Part shown: positions 29,735-38,004 of the stretch, in pieces
Position numbering within the stretch: position 1 is the first letter of the stretch
How the letters are laid out: each line of letters begins with the position of its first letter
IMG/VR virus record: IMGVR_UViG_3300036766_000220
Location: 1 to 38,019 of that record
Length of the DNA stretch: 38,019 bases
Direction: 5' to 3' (one strand)
Source: a virus
Program-made: the position numbers and the translations under genes
The notes under the pieces: model-generated
Databases searched by the model: none
Seen by the model: the letters and a program-made list of their open reading frames with translations, nothing else
What the model was told of the DNA's origin: nothing

Positions 29735-30294
29735 GCAATCGCGCCCTCACCGCCGGCATGCTGGCCGCGATCGCCACCGGTTCGGTCAGGCCGCTGCTAT
29801 TGTACGAGGGCGAATTCTCCGGCGCGCCGCTGCGGCTCTTCACCGGCTACGGCACGCTGGCGTGGAATGGCAACACGTTCACGGGCGCCGGGCAGATACT
29901 GCGCATCACAGACATTCAGGAGGTCTCGGAGCTGCAGGCGGTCAATTTCACGGTGTCGCTCAATGGCGAGCTGCCGTCGCTGATCGCGATCGCGCTCGGC
30001 CAGGTTCGGCGCGGCAAGTCCGGCAGCGTGTGGCTGGGGCTGCTGGATTCCGCCGGCGCGCTGATCGCCGACCCGTTTCTGTGCTTCAGGGGTCGCGCGG
30101 ATAAACCCGGCATTGTTCCTGATCCGGTGCACACGGTGATCTCGGTGGCCTACGAATCGCGCCTGATCGATGCCGCGCGGCGCCGCGAGCGGCGTTATAC
30201 CTCCGAGGATCAGCAGATCGACTACCCGGCCGACCTTGGCTTCGATTACGTACCGAGCCTGCAGGATACAGTGTTCGCCTGGGGGCGGCGCTAG
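29731..30294 (+). CDS. minor tail protein
   Basis: A 187-residue tail-tip protein with beta-rich sequence including GYGTLAWNGNTFTGAGQILRI (about 45-65, quoted in part), then a central RKGKSG-like loop and SYES/RRYTSEDQ near the C terminus. ATGA overlap with the previous tail gene. Genes of this type lie between the distal tail and J-like proteins, and the pair probably builds the tip complex. Confidence 0.7.
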   Translation: MSNRALTAGMLAAIATGSVRPLLLYEGEFSGAPLRLFTGYGTLAWNGNTFTGAGQILRITDIQEVSELQAVNFTVSLNGELPSLIAIALGQVRRGKSGSVWLGLLDSAGALIADPFLCFRGRADKPGIVPDPVHTVISVAYESRLIDAARRRERRYTSEDQQIDYPADLGFDYVPSLQDTVFAWGRR

Positions 30295-30365
30295 GCCTTC
30301 GGGCCGACAACCGAATTGGCCGGCGTGCGTTAAACTGGCAGGATCATGACCGCCAGGAGGCCAAA

Positions 30366-30713
30366 ATGCGGACGTCTGCACTGATCCCGTTAGAGACGAA
30401 GTCTCTAACGGGACTGATCGGGTTGATATTGCTGGCAGCCGGATGTTCGACACAGCAGATTGTCGAGCGCAACGCAGTGTCGTCGGACCGATATCAGGAA
30501 GGCACGCCGGCCTATCGCGCCGGATGGGAGCACGGTTGCGGCTCGCGTATTCACGAAGGCCGCGGTTGGATGGGAATTGCCGGCGATCGGTTCGTGCGCG
30601 ATGACGCGCGCATGCAGACCGATTCCGATTACGCGCTGGGTTGGCATGACGGCGCGCGCAATTGCGATGTAACCAGCGGCGGCGGATCCTTCATTTACGC
30701 ACCGCGCAAATAG
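30366..30713 (+). CDS. lipoprotein moron with hairpin inserted in its signal peptide
   Basis: A 115-residue lipoprotein: the signal ends in the lipobox LAAGC (Cys 27 as the lipidation site), followed by a small soluble domain with two Cys. AGGAGG precedes the ATG, and a strong terminator follows at 30735, so this gene is an independent cassette between tail genes. Bases 30387-30419 look inserted: removing them leaves MRTSALIGLILLAAGC, a standard lipoprotein signal. Present protein has an extra PLETKSLTGLI that puts a charged stretch into the signal. Position and type suggest superinfection exclusion; inference. Confidence 0.75.
   Translation: MRTSALIPLETKSLTGLIGLILLAAGCSTQQIVERNAVSSDRYQEGTPAYRAGWEHGCGSRIHEGRGWMGIAGDRFVRDDARMQTDSDYALGWHDGARNCDVTSGGGSFIYAPRK
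30380..30419. mobile_element. 26-bp perfect hairpin flanked by 7-bp direct repeats
   Basis: CCCGTTAGAGAC (30386-30397) and GTCTCTAACGGG (30401-30412) pair perfectly around GAA. The seven bases ACTGATC occur on both sides (30380-30386 and 30413-30419). This looks like a tiny palindromic insertion with a target-site duplication; 33 bases keep the frame. Confidence 0.6.
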
Positions 30714-30734
30714 AGAGTTTTTTCCCGTTTCACG

Positions 30735-30758
30735 AAAGCCGCCCGCGGGCGGCTTTTT
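30735..30758 (+). terminator. intrinsic terminator after lipoprotein gene
   Basis: AAAGCCGCCC and GGGCGGCTTT form a long GC-rich stem with a very short loop, followed by a T-run (30754-30758). Placing a terminator inside the tail operon marks the lipoprotein gene as a separately regulated moron. Confidence 0.85.
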
Positions 30759-30773
30759 CATTGGTGCCCTGAA

Positions 30774-31223
30774 ATGAAGATCCGCCGCGAGCCGTTCGCG
30801 CAATGGCACGCCGAGGCCGCGCCGCTGTTCGCGGCGCACTGGCAGGAAGTCGGCTCGTTCAAGGACCGGATTGCGCTCGATATCGATATCGAGCGCATTG
30901 TCGCGCTCGAGAAAGCCGGGCTGTGGCACGCCTGGACGGCGCGGGATGAGTCGTCCGGCGCGCTCGCCGGCTACTGCTGCGTGCTGGTAGCGCCGCACCT
31001 GCATTACCGCGGGCTGCCGTTCGCCTATGTAGACGTGATTTACCTCGCGCCGGCATACCGCGGCGCACGGACCTCGCTGCGCATGATCGAGACCATGGAG
31101 AGCGGATTGCCGCCGGTCGCGAAAATCGTCTTCCACGTCAAGGTCGAGCACGACTTCGGCGCGCTGCTCGGGCGGCTCGGTTATGTCTGCACCGAAAAAA
31201 ATTTCGAGAAAGTGATGATTTGA
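30774..31223 (+). CDS. GNAT-family acetyltransferase-like protein
   Basis: A 149-residue protein with the GNAT fold pattern: N-terminal helix, GALAGYCCVLVAPHLHYRGLPFAYVDVIYLAPAYRG across strands 4-5 (the last part at motif A, with V-Y-L-xP-x-YRG), and a C-terminal FGALLGRLGYVCTEKNFEKVM. GNAT enzymes transfer acetyl from acetyl-CoA to amines. Phage GNAT proteins beside tail-tip genes are widespread with unknown targets; a tail-tip modification or host target is possible. Confidence 0.8.
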   Translation: MKIRREPFAQWHAEAAPLFAAHWQEVGSFKDRIALDIDIERIVALEKAGLWHAWTARDESSGALAGYCCVLVAPHLHYRGLPFAYVDVIYLAPAYRGARTSLRMIETMESGLPPVAKIVFHVKVEHDFGALLGRLGYVCTEKNFEKVMI

Positions 31224-31224
31224 C

Positions 31225-34125
31225 ATGGGCGGCATCGTCGGGGTCATCGCCGGCGCATTCATCAGCGAGACAATCGGCCCGATTATCGGCGGCGCCGTCG
31301 GTAGCGCCATCTTCGGACGCGTCGCGGGGTCCGTCATCGGCGGCCTGGCCGGCGGCTTCATCGGCAGCATTTTCGGCGGCGGCCGGCAAGAGCCGCAGGC
31401 GCCGACGTTCACGCAGGAGTTGCGCGACAATCTGATCACGATCCGCCAGCCGATCACGCACTGGCAGTACATCTATGGCCGCGCACGGGTGGGCGGCGCG
31501 CTCACCTTCGCGCACGAGTCCGCCGACGACAATTTTCACCTGATCATCACGTTCGCCGGGCATGTCTGCCAGGAGATCGAGCAGGTCCAGCTCAACGACG
31601 AGGTGGTGCCGCTCGACGGCAGCGGCAATGCCACGGGCAAGTATGCGGGCTACGTGCGCATCATCAAGTCGCTCGGCGACGAAGCGGGGCAGCCGTTTCC
31701 GGCGCTGGTCGCGGAATCGGGGGGCAAGTGGACGGACGCGCACCGGCAGAGCGGGCGCGCCAAGATTTACGTGCGCCTCACGCCCAATGCGGACCTCTTC
31801 CCGACCGGCGTGCCGAACATCACGGCGGTGATCAAGGGCAGGAGGATTTACGACCCGCGCAGCGGCCTCACGGTGTGGAGCGACAGCGCTTCATTGTGCG
31901 ATGTGGATTATCTGCGAGACCTGCCGGCCGGACTGGGCGCGGTCTATGCGAGCGAGATCGATAACGCGCAACTGATCGCGGCGGCCGACATCGATGACGA
32001 GGCGGTTGCGCTCGCGGCCGCGACCCCGACCGCGACCTTCACGGCGGATGCCGCCACGGATGCCTTGACGCTGGCGGCCGGCGCGAAGGTCGCGGCTCTC
32101 GGCGGCGGGGTGCGGGTCGCTTCGAGCGGCGCGCTGCCGGCCGGGCTGGCCGCGGCGACGACTTATTACGTGGCGATCGCCGGCGGCGGGGCGATCAAGC
32201 TCGCGACGACGCTCGCCAACGCGCGCGCGGGCACCGCGATCGACATCACCTCCGCGGGGAGCGGTACGCACACGCTCACCTATTTCGACGAGCCGCGCTA
32301 TACGCTGAACGGATCGTTCAGCGTCAACCAGGCGCCGCGCGAAATACTCGGCCGGATGCTCTCCGCCAACGCGGGCAAGGCGCGTTACGTGGGCGGGGTC
32401 TGGCGGCTGCACCCGGCGGCCTACGTGGCGCCGACGATCACGCTCTCGGAGGACGACTGCCGCGCGGTGCCGAATATCACTCCGCGGCTCTCGGGTGATG
32501 AGCTTTCCAACGCGGTCAAGGGCGTGTTCGTTTCGGAGGCCAATCTTTGGCAGCCGAGCGATTTCCCGCCGGTGACGAATGCGACCTATCTGGCCGAGGA
32601 CAATACCGAGCGCTCGTGGCGCGAGCTCGATCTGGCGTACACCAAGAGCAGCGCGACCGCGCAGCGCATCGCCAAGATCGAGCTCGAGCGCATGCGCCAG
32701 CAGATCAGCGTCGAGTGGCACGGCAAGTTCAACTGCTACCGCCTGCAGCCGGGCGACACGGTCAAGATCACCTTCGCGCTCCTGGGCTGGAGCGAGAAAA
32801 TCTTCGAGGTGACGCAGGCAGGGCTCGCGTTCGAGGAAGACAGCGACGGCGGTGTGCGCATCGGGTGCGATCTCATGCTGCGCGAGACCGCCTCGGCGGT
32901 GTTCGACTGGGACTCCGGCGAGGAGACCGTGGTCGATGCCGCGCCGGACACCAATCTGCCGGACCCGTTCACCGTCGGCGTTCCCGGCACGCCGAGCGTC
33001 GCCGAGACGCTTTACGAAACCACCGGCAGCGCCGGAGTGAAGGCCCGCGCCACCGTCACCTGGGCGGCTGCGGCCGATCAGAATGTGGCGCAGGGCGGCT
33101 ATTACGAGCTCGAATACAAGCTCGCGGCGGACTCCGGGTACACGCGCATCAGTCCGATCAGCGCCGCCACGCAGGCGCTGGATGATCTCGCGCCGGCGAC
33201 TTACAACTTCCGGGTGCGCGCGGTCAACTCGATTGGCGTGCATTCGGCGTATTCGGGCGTCTCCACGAAGGAGCTGCTCGGACTTATCGCCGATCCCGCG
33301 GATGTGACCGGCTTCGCGGTGCAGGTGATTTCCGGCCAGGCGCTGGCGATGCTCGATCAATCGCCGGATCTCGACGTGCGGATCGGCGGGCGGCTTTTTC
33401 TGCGCTGGTCACCGCTCAGCGCGGGGGCGATCTGGAACGACGGCATGTTGCTCTCGCCCGATGGCTGGCCGGGGGATTCGGTCTCGGTGTTCGCGCCGCT
33501 CATGGGCGGCACCTATCTGGCCAAGTTCCGCGATTCGTCCGGCAACTGGAGCGCGAACGCGGCGTCGTTCGTGCTGACCGAAGCGCACCTGACCGGTTTC
33601 ACCACGCTCGCAACAGTCACCGAGCATCCGGGTTTTAGCGGCGTGAAGGTCAACACCGCGGCGGTCGATGGCGGCGTGCAGCTCGTCGGCGCGACACTGT
33701 GGGACGATCTTGGGCTGATCGATTCCGAGGGCATGATCGACTCGGCGGGCGGCATCGTGACCGCCGGCAGCTACACCTTCGCCAACCGCGTCGATCTCGG
33801 CTCGGTGCTCACGGTGCGTTTGTTCCCGAACCTGAAATCGCTCGCGTTCGATACGGCGGATTTGTGGGACAGCCGCACCAACCCGATCGACGACTGGGGG
33901 TTCGTCGACGGCAGCGTGATCGAGGACGCCGAGGTGGCGCTCGAAGTGAGGATCACCAATGACGATCCGGCCGGTGCTCCCACCTGGGGCCCGTGGCATG
34001 CGCTTCCCGGGCAGGCCGACTACAGCGCGCGTGCGTTCGAGTTCCGCGTGCAGTTCACGAGCGCCAACGTGACGCACAACCGCAAGGTGACGGAATTATC
34101 CGTCGCCGCGAAACAACCGACGTAG
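31225..34125 (+). CDS. tail tip / host specificity protein (J-like)
   Basis: A 966-residue receptor-contact or tip-base protein. The first ~50 residues are a glycine-zipper membrane-like segment (AGAFISETIGPIIGGAVG...). Then comes a tail domain with YIYGRARVGGALTF near 82-95, an inserted Ala/Thr-rich repeat domain around 265-355, DUF-type core to about 575, then a fibronectin III-like domain (about 583-690) with the standard YELEYKLAADSGYTRI core, and a beta-rich C terminus. It follows the order of lambda-like tails (GNAT between tip proteins and J is typical). Starts two bases after the previous stop. Confidence 0.85.
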   Translation: MGGIVGVIAGAFISETIGPIIGGAVGSAIFGRVAGSVIGGLAGGFIGSIFGGGRQEPQAPTFTQELRDNLITIRQPITHWQYIYGRARVGGALTFAHESADDNFHLIITFAGHVCQEIEQVQLNDEVVPLDGSGNATGKYAGYVRIIKSLGDEAGQPFPALVAESGGKWTDAHRQSGRAKIYVRLTPNADLFPTGVPNITAVIKGRRIYDPRSGLTVWSDSASLCDVDYLRDLPAGLGAVYASEIDNAQLIAAADIDDEAVALAAATPTATFTADAATDALTLAAGAKVAALGGGVRVASSGALPAGLAAATTYYVAIAGGGAIKLATTLANARAGTAIDITSAGSGTHTLTYFDEPRYTLNGSFSVNQAPREILGRMLSANAGKARYVGGVWRLHPAAYVAPTITLSEDDCRAVPNITPRLSGDELSNAVKGVFVSEANLWQPSDFPPVTNATYLAEDNTERSWRELDLAYTKSSATAQRIAKIELERMRQQISVEWHGKFNCYRLQPGDTVKITFALLGWSEKIFEVTQAGLAFEEDSDGGVRIGCDLMLRETASAVFDWDSGEETVVDAAPDTNLPDPFTVGVPGTPSVAETLYETTGSAGVKARATVTWAAAADQNVAQGGYYELEYKLAADSGYTRISPISAATQALDDLAPATYNFRVRAVNSIGVHSAYSGVSTKELLGLIADPADVTGFAVQVISGQALAMLDQSPDLDVRIGGRLFLRWSPLSAGAIWNDGMLLSPDGWPGDSVSVFAPLMGGTYLAKFRDSSGNWSANAASFVLTEAHLTGFTTLATVTEHPGFSGVKVNTAAVDGGVQLVGATLWDDLGLIDSEGMIDSAGGIVTAGSYTFANRVDLGSVLTVRLFPNLKSLAFDTADLWDSRTNPIDDWGFVDGSVIEDAEVALEVRITNDDPAGAPTWGPWHALPGQADYSARAFEFRVQFTSANVTHNRKVTELSVAAKQPT

Positions 34126-34130
34126 CGAAC

Positions 34131-34165
34131 GAATGGTGAATGGTGAATGGTGAATGGTGAATGGA
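34131..34165 (+). repeat. heptanucleotide tandem repeat (GAATGGT)4 plus one near copy
   Basis: Four perfect copies of GAATGGT (34131-34158) and a fifth (GAATGGA) lie between the tail-tip gene and the next gene, just before its ribosome site. Every copy contains ATG, and with a 7-base step these fall in all frames. Copy number change could alter expression or an upstream peptide. Confidence 0.9.
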
Positions 34166-34178
34166 AAACGGAGAAACC

Positions 34179-34592
34179 ATGAGCACTGAAATCGAAGTTC
34201 CGGCGGACGCGCCGGAGGTCCCGCCTTGCGCATGTCGCGCCAAGCTCGATGCCGATGGCATCTATTGGGGCGTCGAGGAAGTGGCGGCGATCGCCCCCGG
34301 CGATGTGCCGGTGCCCGCCGGCTGCGATCTCAAGCCCGGGCATTACCGGTGGAACCCGGAGGCCAAACCGGCGCCGCGTTTCGATCCGCTCGAGCGCGCC
34401 GCGCGCAAGACCGAGCCCGGCTCGCCGCTCGCCGACCGCGCGCTCTATGAGCTGCTGTGGCAGCTGCACCAGGCCGGGCAGGGCGTGCCGCAATACTGCG
34501 CCGACTGGGCGTGCTGGTACGAAACGACCGTGGATGCGGACAACGGCAAATTGTTCGGACGCCAATTCGCCCGGGCACTGGGCCGCGCTTAG
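34179..34592 (+). CDS. hypothetical protein (137 aa) downstream of heptamer repeat
   Basis: A 137-residue soluble protein. ATG 34179 is chosen with GGAG eight bases upstream; an ATG at 34161 in the same frame adds six residues and lies at the end of the repeat. It has two Cys near the start and a Pro-rich first half, then a helical second half with Trp pairs. I do not recognise a family. Its 7-bp repeat leader makes it the best candidate in the window for variable expression. Confidence 0.65.
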   Translation: MSTEIEVPADAPEVPPCACRAKLDADGIYWGVEEVAAIAPGDVPVPAGCDLKPGHYRWNPEAKPAPRFDPLERAARKTEPGSPLADRALYELLWQLHQAGQGVPQYCADWACWYETTVDADNGKLFGRQFARALGRA

Positions 34593-34601
34593 GAGATGAG
34601 G

Positions 34602-36197
34602 ATGGAATTCATGGATCGCATTCGCCGTCGCGCGCAAGAACGCCGCATCGAGGCGTGGCTCGAAAACCGGCGTTATTGTTTTGCGCAGCACGACATGGAC
34701 CTCGCCAATCAGGCGGGCGCCGGCTATCGATCCGATAACAACAACGCGCTGCAGGCGCTCGCCACCATCTCCTCTGGCGCGACGGCCCCGGCGACGATGT
34801 TCGCTTACATGTTGTGGGCCGATACCACGAGCGGCCTGCTCAAGCAGCGCAACGCCGCCAACAACGGCTGGCTCGTGCGAAGCACGCTGGCTGAAACGTT
34901 CGTCATCGATCGGGCCTCGAACACGATACTCGCGTCCGGTGATTTCGCGCGCACCTTCCGCGCCACCGCTGGCTTCACTCAGACACTGACGGCGGCGGCG
35001 ACGCTCGGCGATGGCTGGCTCTGCTATTACCGCGTCGAATCCGGCGCGACCATCACGTTCGATCCGAATGGCTCCGAGAACATAGATAGCGCAACGACCA
35101 AGAGCGTGGTCGGGCCTTCGAGCGGGGTGATCTTTTGCAACGGCTCGGCGTTTTTTACGGTTTCGTTTACTGGCACCGGCACGGTCAATGCCGCGTCGCT
35201 GACGGGCAGCGCCATTGGATTTGTCGGCATGATCAATGGCACCATCGTAACATCGCGTGCCGCCAACGCGGAGACGATCGCCATCAAGACGCTGGCCGGC
35301 GTCGATCCGTCCGCCAGCGATCCGGTGATCTTCGTGTTTCGCAACGCGACCGCCGGTAACGGCGATTACGTTTTTCTCGCGGCAACCGCCGCGCTGTCGA
35401 TCACGATCTCATCCGGCTCGACGATGGGCGCGACCAACAGCGTGCTCTTCCGCTTATGGCTCACCGTGTTCAACGATGGGAGCACTCTGCGACTCGGCGT
35501 GGTGAACTGTCTATCCGGCACCAGCATCATGGCGCTGAAGGACGACGATCTGCTCTCCTCGACGGCAGAAGGCGGCGCCGGCGGCGCCGACAGCGCGCAG
35601 GTGATCTACACCGGCACCGCGGTAACAAATAAAGCTCTGCGTGTGCTCGGCTACCTCGAATATACACTGGCGGCGGTCGGCACCTGGAACGCGGCGCCGA
35701 CGAAAATTCAGTTGTTCGGCCCCGGCGTGCCGCTAGCGAATCAGGTCGTGCAAACGCGGATCGTAAAAACCGGGACGGTTGCAACGGGGACGACCCAAAT
35801 TCCGGCCGACGACACGATTCCAACGAATGCAGAAGGAACTGCGTGGGGAGCGATGGATAACATCATCACGCCGACTTCCGCCGCGAACATATTGAGCTGC
35901 ACCATATCGACCGAATGCGCGAACAGCTCGTCAGGAGCGAATCTTCAACTCGCGCTTTATCAAGACTCAAGTGCCGCGATCGCCGCTACGCGCACTCGCT
36001 CAACCGCTGTCAACGCGGAAGCCACGATTACGATGTTTTATTCGAAGCTTGCCGGCGCGACCAGCGCGACGACGTTCAAGGTGCGCTTCGGTCCTGACGG
36101 GACCGGGGGAACAATGACCGTGTTAGGCACGAACGGCAACGGAGCCTATGGCGGCGTATGTCCAGCGATCCACCAAATTGAGGAGATCATGGCATGA
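34602..36197 (+). CDS. tail fibre or receptor-binding protein
   Basis: A 531-residue protein. ATG 34602 is preferred over ATG 34596 because AGGAG has proper spacing only to the former. A charged ~35-residue N terminus (possible tail-tip attachment) leads to a long beta-rich region of Ser, Thr, Ala, Gly and Asn, then a small C-terminal jelly-roll-like domain. It lies after the tail-tip gene and before the lysis genes, where receptor-binding fibres reside. The next gene, at 36194, overlaps its stop. Confidence 0.7.
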   Translation: MEFMDRIRRRAQERRIEAWLENRRYCFAQHDMDLANQAGAGYRSDNNNALQALATISSGATAPATMFAYMLWADTTSGLLKQRNAANNGWLVRSTLAETFVIDRASNTILASGDFARTFRATAGFTQTLTAAATLGDGWLCYYRVESGATITFDPNGSENIDSATTKSVVGPSSGVIFCNGSAFFTVSFTGTGTVNAASLTGSAIGFVGMINGTIVTSRAANAETIAIKTLAGVDPSASDPVIFVFRNATAGNGDYVFLAATAALSITISSGSTMGATNSVLFRLWLTVFNDGSTLRLGVVNCLSGTSIMALKDDDLLSSTAEGGAGGADSAQVIYTGTAVTNKALRVLGYLEYTLAAVGTWNAAPTKIQLFGPGVPLANQVVQTRIVKTGTVATGTTQIPADDTIPTNAEGTAWGAMDNIITPTSAANILSCTISTECANSSSGANLQLALYQDSSAAIAATRTRSTAVNAEATITMFYSKLAGATSATTFKVRFGPDGTGGTMTVLGTNGNGAYGGVCPAIHQIEEIMA

Positions 36198-36442
36198 AAT
36201 CCACTATCGGGATGGTCATCGGTTGGAAATTCAATCATCAGCAAGGAATGGCGACCGAGGACGGTGTGATCACCGCGTTTCCCGGCGGCATTCCCTCGCA
36301 GTCGGATCAGAATACGTGGACGGCGGAATACGAGGCATGGCTCGTGGCGAATCCTATGAAGAGCGAGGCTGAGCTTTTGGTTGATCTGATCAAGACTGAT
36401 CCTAAAGCCCTGGCGGCGTTTAAAGCCGAGATGGTTAAATGA
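36194..36442 (+). CDS. small protein after fibre gene (82 aa)
   Basis: An 82-residue protein with an alpha/beta start and helical end (EAELLVDLIKTDPKALAAFKAEM). ATGA overlap with the fibre gene. Genes at this site are often fibre assembly chaperones or small structural proteins; no family is recognised. Confidence 0.6.
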   Translation: MKSTIGMVIGWKFNHQQGMATEDGVITAFPGGIPSQSDQNTWTAEYEAWLVANPMKSEAELLVDLIKTDPKALAAFKAEMVK

Positions 36443-36458
36443 CGACACAGGAGCAACC

Positions 36459-36848
36459 ATGCCGCAACTTCTGCTCGCCTTACTGATCGCCGCACCACTC
36501 GTCGTGCTGGCCGCATCCAGCTCGTCGGCGCCGATCTCGTGGGACGGATTCCGGGAACTCTTGCCGGTATTGTTTATCGCGCTCCTCGGCGGGCTGGTCG
36601 CCTTCATCAACAAGGTGCGCTCTGGGGACACGCGGCCATTCAATGTTGCCGAGTTTGCGGGCGAGATGATCATCTCGGGGTTCTCGGGCGTTCTCGCGTT
36701 TTGGATTTGCTCCGGGTTCGACATTAACTCGTGGCTCACTGCCGCCATTGTCGGTATTTCAGGGCACATGGGCAGCCGCGGAATCTTCATGTTCGAAAAG
36801 TGGGCCGAGGCAAAGCTGAACGAGCTCGGCCTGACGAAGCCGAAATGA
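36459..36848 (+). CDS. holin
   Basis: A 129-residue protein with three hydrophobic segments, about 3-20, 32-52 and 67-100 (part quoted: IISGFSGVLAFWICSGFDI), and a basic C terminus. It lies directly before the endolysin gene, and the pattern PFNVAEFAGEMIISGFSGVLAF resembles holin superfamily III (LydA-like). It would open the inner membrane for lysis at a set time. Confidence 0.75.
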   Translation: MPQLLLALLIAAPLVVLAASSSSAPISWDGFRELLPVLFIALLGGLVAFINKVRSGDTRPFNVAEFAGEMIISGFSGVLAFWICSGFDINSWLTAAIVGISGHMGSRGIFMFEKWAEAKLNELGLTKPK

Positions 36849-37036
36849 AAAGCTACGTCAGACTCGCTTGGCTGATCTTCGCGCTCGTCGTCGCGCCGCT
36901 GCTCTGGTTGCCGCAAATCTTGCACGCACAGGCGCCGGTTCTGGCGGTCTGTGATAACGGCTGGTGCATGATCTCCGAGCATGCTCTTGACCTGCTGCTG
37001 GAACTCGCCAAAAAAGCCGGGAAGAACTGCGTCTGA
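36845..37036 (+). CDS. small exported or membrane lysis-cassette protein (63 aa)
   Basis: A 63-residue protein with an N-terminal hydrophobic segment (about 7-26, ending near HAQA, a plausible cleavage site) and a short periplasmic part with three Cys (VCDNGWC and NCV). ATGA overlap with the holin gene. Not recognised; it may assist lysis. Confidence 0.6.
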   Translation: MKSYVRLAWLIFALVVAPLLWLPQILHAQAPVLAVCDNGWCMISEHALDLLLELAKKAGKNCV

Positions 37037-37485
37037 TGATTACTCTTGAATCTTATTGGATGGACCGCGTATCGAAATACCGCGGCGAGTGGACGGCCGA
37101 GATCCAGACGAACGGCTCGCGCACGGTCGAGGCGATCAATCCGCTGCTGCAGGTCTACCAGGACGAGACCGGCATCGAGTTGACCGAGGTTTCCTCGGGT
37201 TGGCGACCTCAGAGCGTGAACGATGCGACAGCCAACTCCGGTGCGCACTCGAAGCACATCCTCGCGCTCGCGGTCGATGTGCGCGACGCGAGCGGCGCCT
37301 TCCCGCGCTGGTGCGCACGCCATCCGGCGCGGCTGCAGTCCCTCGGATTACACATGGAGGATTGGCACTGGACGCCGACCTGGTGCCACCTGCAGCCCGT
37401 GCCGCCAGCGTCCGGCAAAACGATGTATTACCCGTTTGACCCGGCCGAGCACCCGCCGGCGATCCCGCTATCGGAACAACCATGA
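37036..37485 (+). CDS. endolysin, M15 peptidase type
   Basis: A 149-residue zinc peptidase of the M15 (D-Ala-D-Ala/VanY-like) family that cuts cell-wall peptide links. SGWRP is at 54-58, the zinc signature SKHILALAVD at 72-81 (Ala 77 replaces the usual Gly), and the later EDWHWTPTWCHLQ region at 108-120 with His 111 and His 118. Length is typical for single-domain phage endolysins. The ATG overlaps the previous stop (ATG after TG), and no signal peptide is seen, so holin release is needed. Confidence 0.85.
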   Translation: MITLESYWMDRVSKYRGEWTAEIQTNGSRTVEAINPLLQVYQDETGIELTEVSSGWRPQSVNDATANSGAHSKHILALAVDVRDASGAFPRWCARHPARLQSLGLHMEDWHWTPTWCHLQPVPPASGKTMYYPFDPAEHPPAIPLSEQP

Positions 37486-37820
37486 ACGCACCCGAAGAAT
37501 TCGATCTTGACCTTGGTGATGGGCACAGCATGAGATACTTTTGCTGGAGCCCTGATCGCTCTATCCCGTCGACCGCCGAGCGATACAAGGGCGTGCCAGA
37601 CATACCAAAGGCAGGAGTCACAGTCAAACACCTGACGCCGGACGGGAAGCCTTGCATGGGCGCGGTCAACTTCGACGTGCCCGGTGCTAAAGAGATATTC
37701 GGCGGGGAGAGGCATGTATGGCAAGTCCAATCATGGGACCCGTTGACGATCTCGCCGAGCCTGCTCTGTAGCTGTGGCGATCACGGATTTATTCATGGAG
37801 GCAAATGGGTCCGCGCGTAA
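37482..37820 (+). CDS. hypothetical protein (DUF6527-like)
   Basis: A 112-residue protein that resembles a common phage family by its C-terminal SPSLLCSCGDHGFIHGGKWV, with a Cys-x-Cys-Gly-x-His core that may bind zinc. Family name given from memory and pattern. ATGA overlap with the endolysin gene. Function unknown. Confidence 0.6.
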   Translation: MNAPEEFDLDLGDGHSMRYFCWSPDRSIPSTAERYKGVPDIPKAGVTVKHLTPDGKPCMGAVNFDVPGAKEIFGGERHVWQVQSWDPLTISPSLLCSCGDHGFIHGGKWVRA

Positions 37821-37827
37821 GATTTTC

Positions 37828-37848
37828 CCCTTCACCCTTCACCCTTCA
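37828..37848 (+). repeat. heptanucleotide tandem repeat (CCCTTCA)3
   Basis: Three copies lie directly before the ribosome site (AGGAG at 37848-37852) of the next small gene. Reverse complement TGAAGGG differs by one base from TGAATGG of the repeat at 34131. Confidence 0.85.
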
Positions 37849-37857
37849 GGAGTCATC

Positions 37858-38004
37858 ATGGACCACCCTTTTCTGACTGGCTTCGCGCTTGGCTCATTCC
37901 TCACCGCAGCGTTTACGGTCTGGTGGTGCCATTTCGCCGGCGCGGTTTACGTCAGCGCGTGGCGGCAGCGTCTCGCGGACAAAATCAGGGGCTGGATCGC
38001 ATGA
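37858..38004 (+). CDS. small membrane protein (48 aa)
   Basis: A 48-residue protein with one membrane segment (about 6-30) and a basic amphipathic C terminus. ATG 37858 has AGGAG at the right spacing, immediately after the heptamer repeat. It may be a lysis accessory; there is not enough sequence to assign a family. Its stop overlaps the next ATG. Confidence 0.6.
   Translation: MDHPFLTGFALGSFLTAAFTVWWCHFAGAVYVSAWRQRLADKIRGWIA

Noticed and set aside
31891-33360. 489-codon leftward open reading antisense to the J-like gene.
   Set aside because: Same cause: an antisense shadow of a GC-rich gene with Arg-heavy composition and no ribosome site.
34131-34165. Possible CRISPR-like direct repeats.
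   Set aside because: The repeats are contiguous seven-base units with no spacers, so they are simple sequence repeats.
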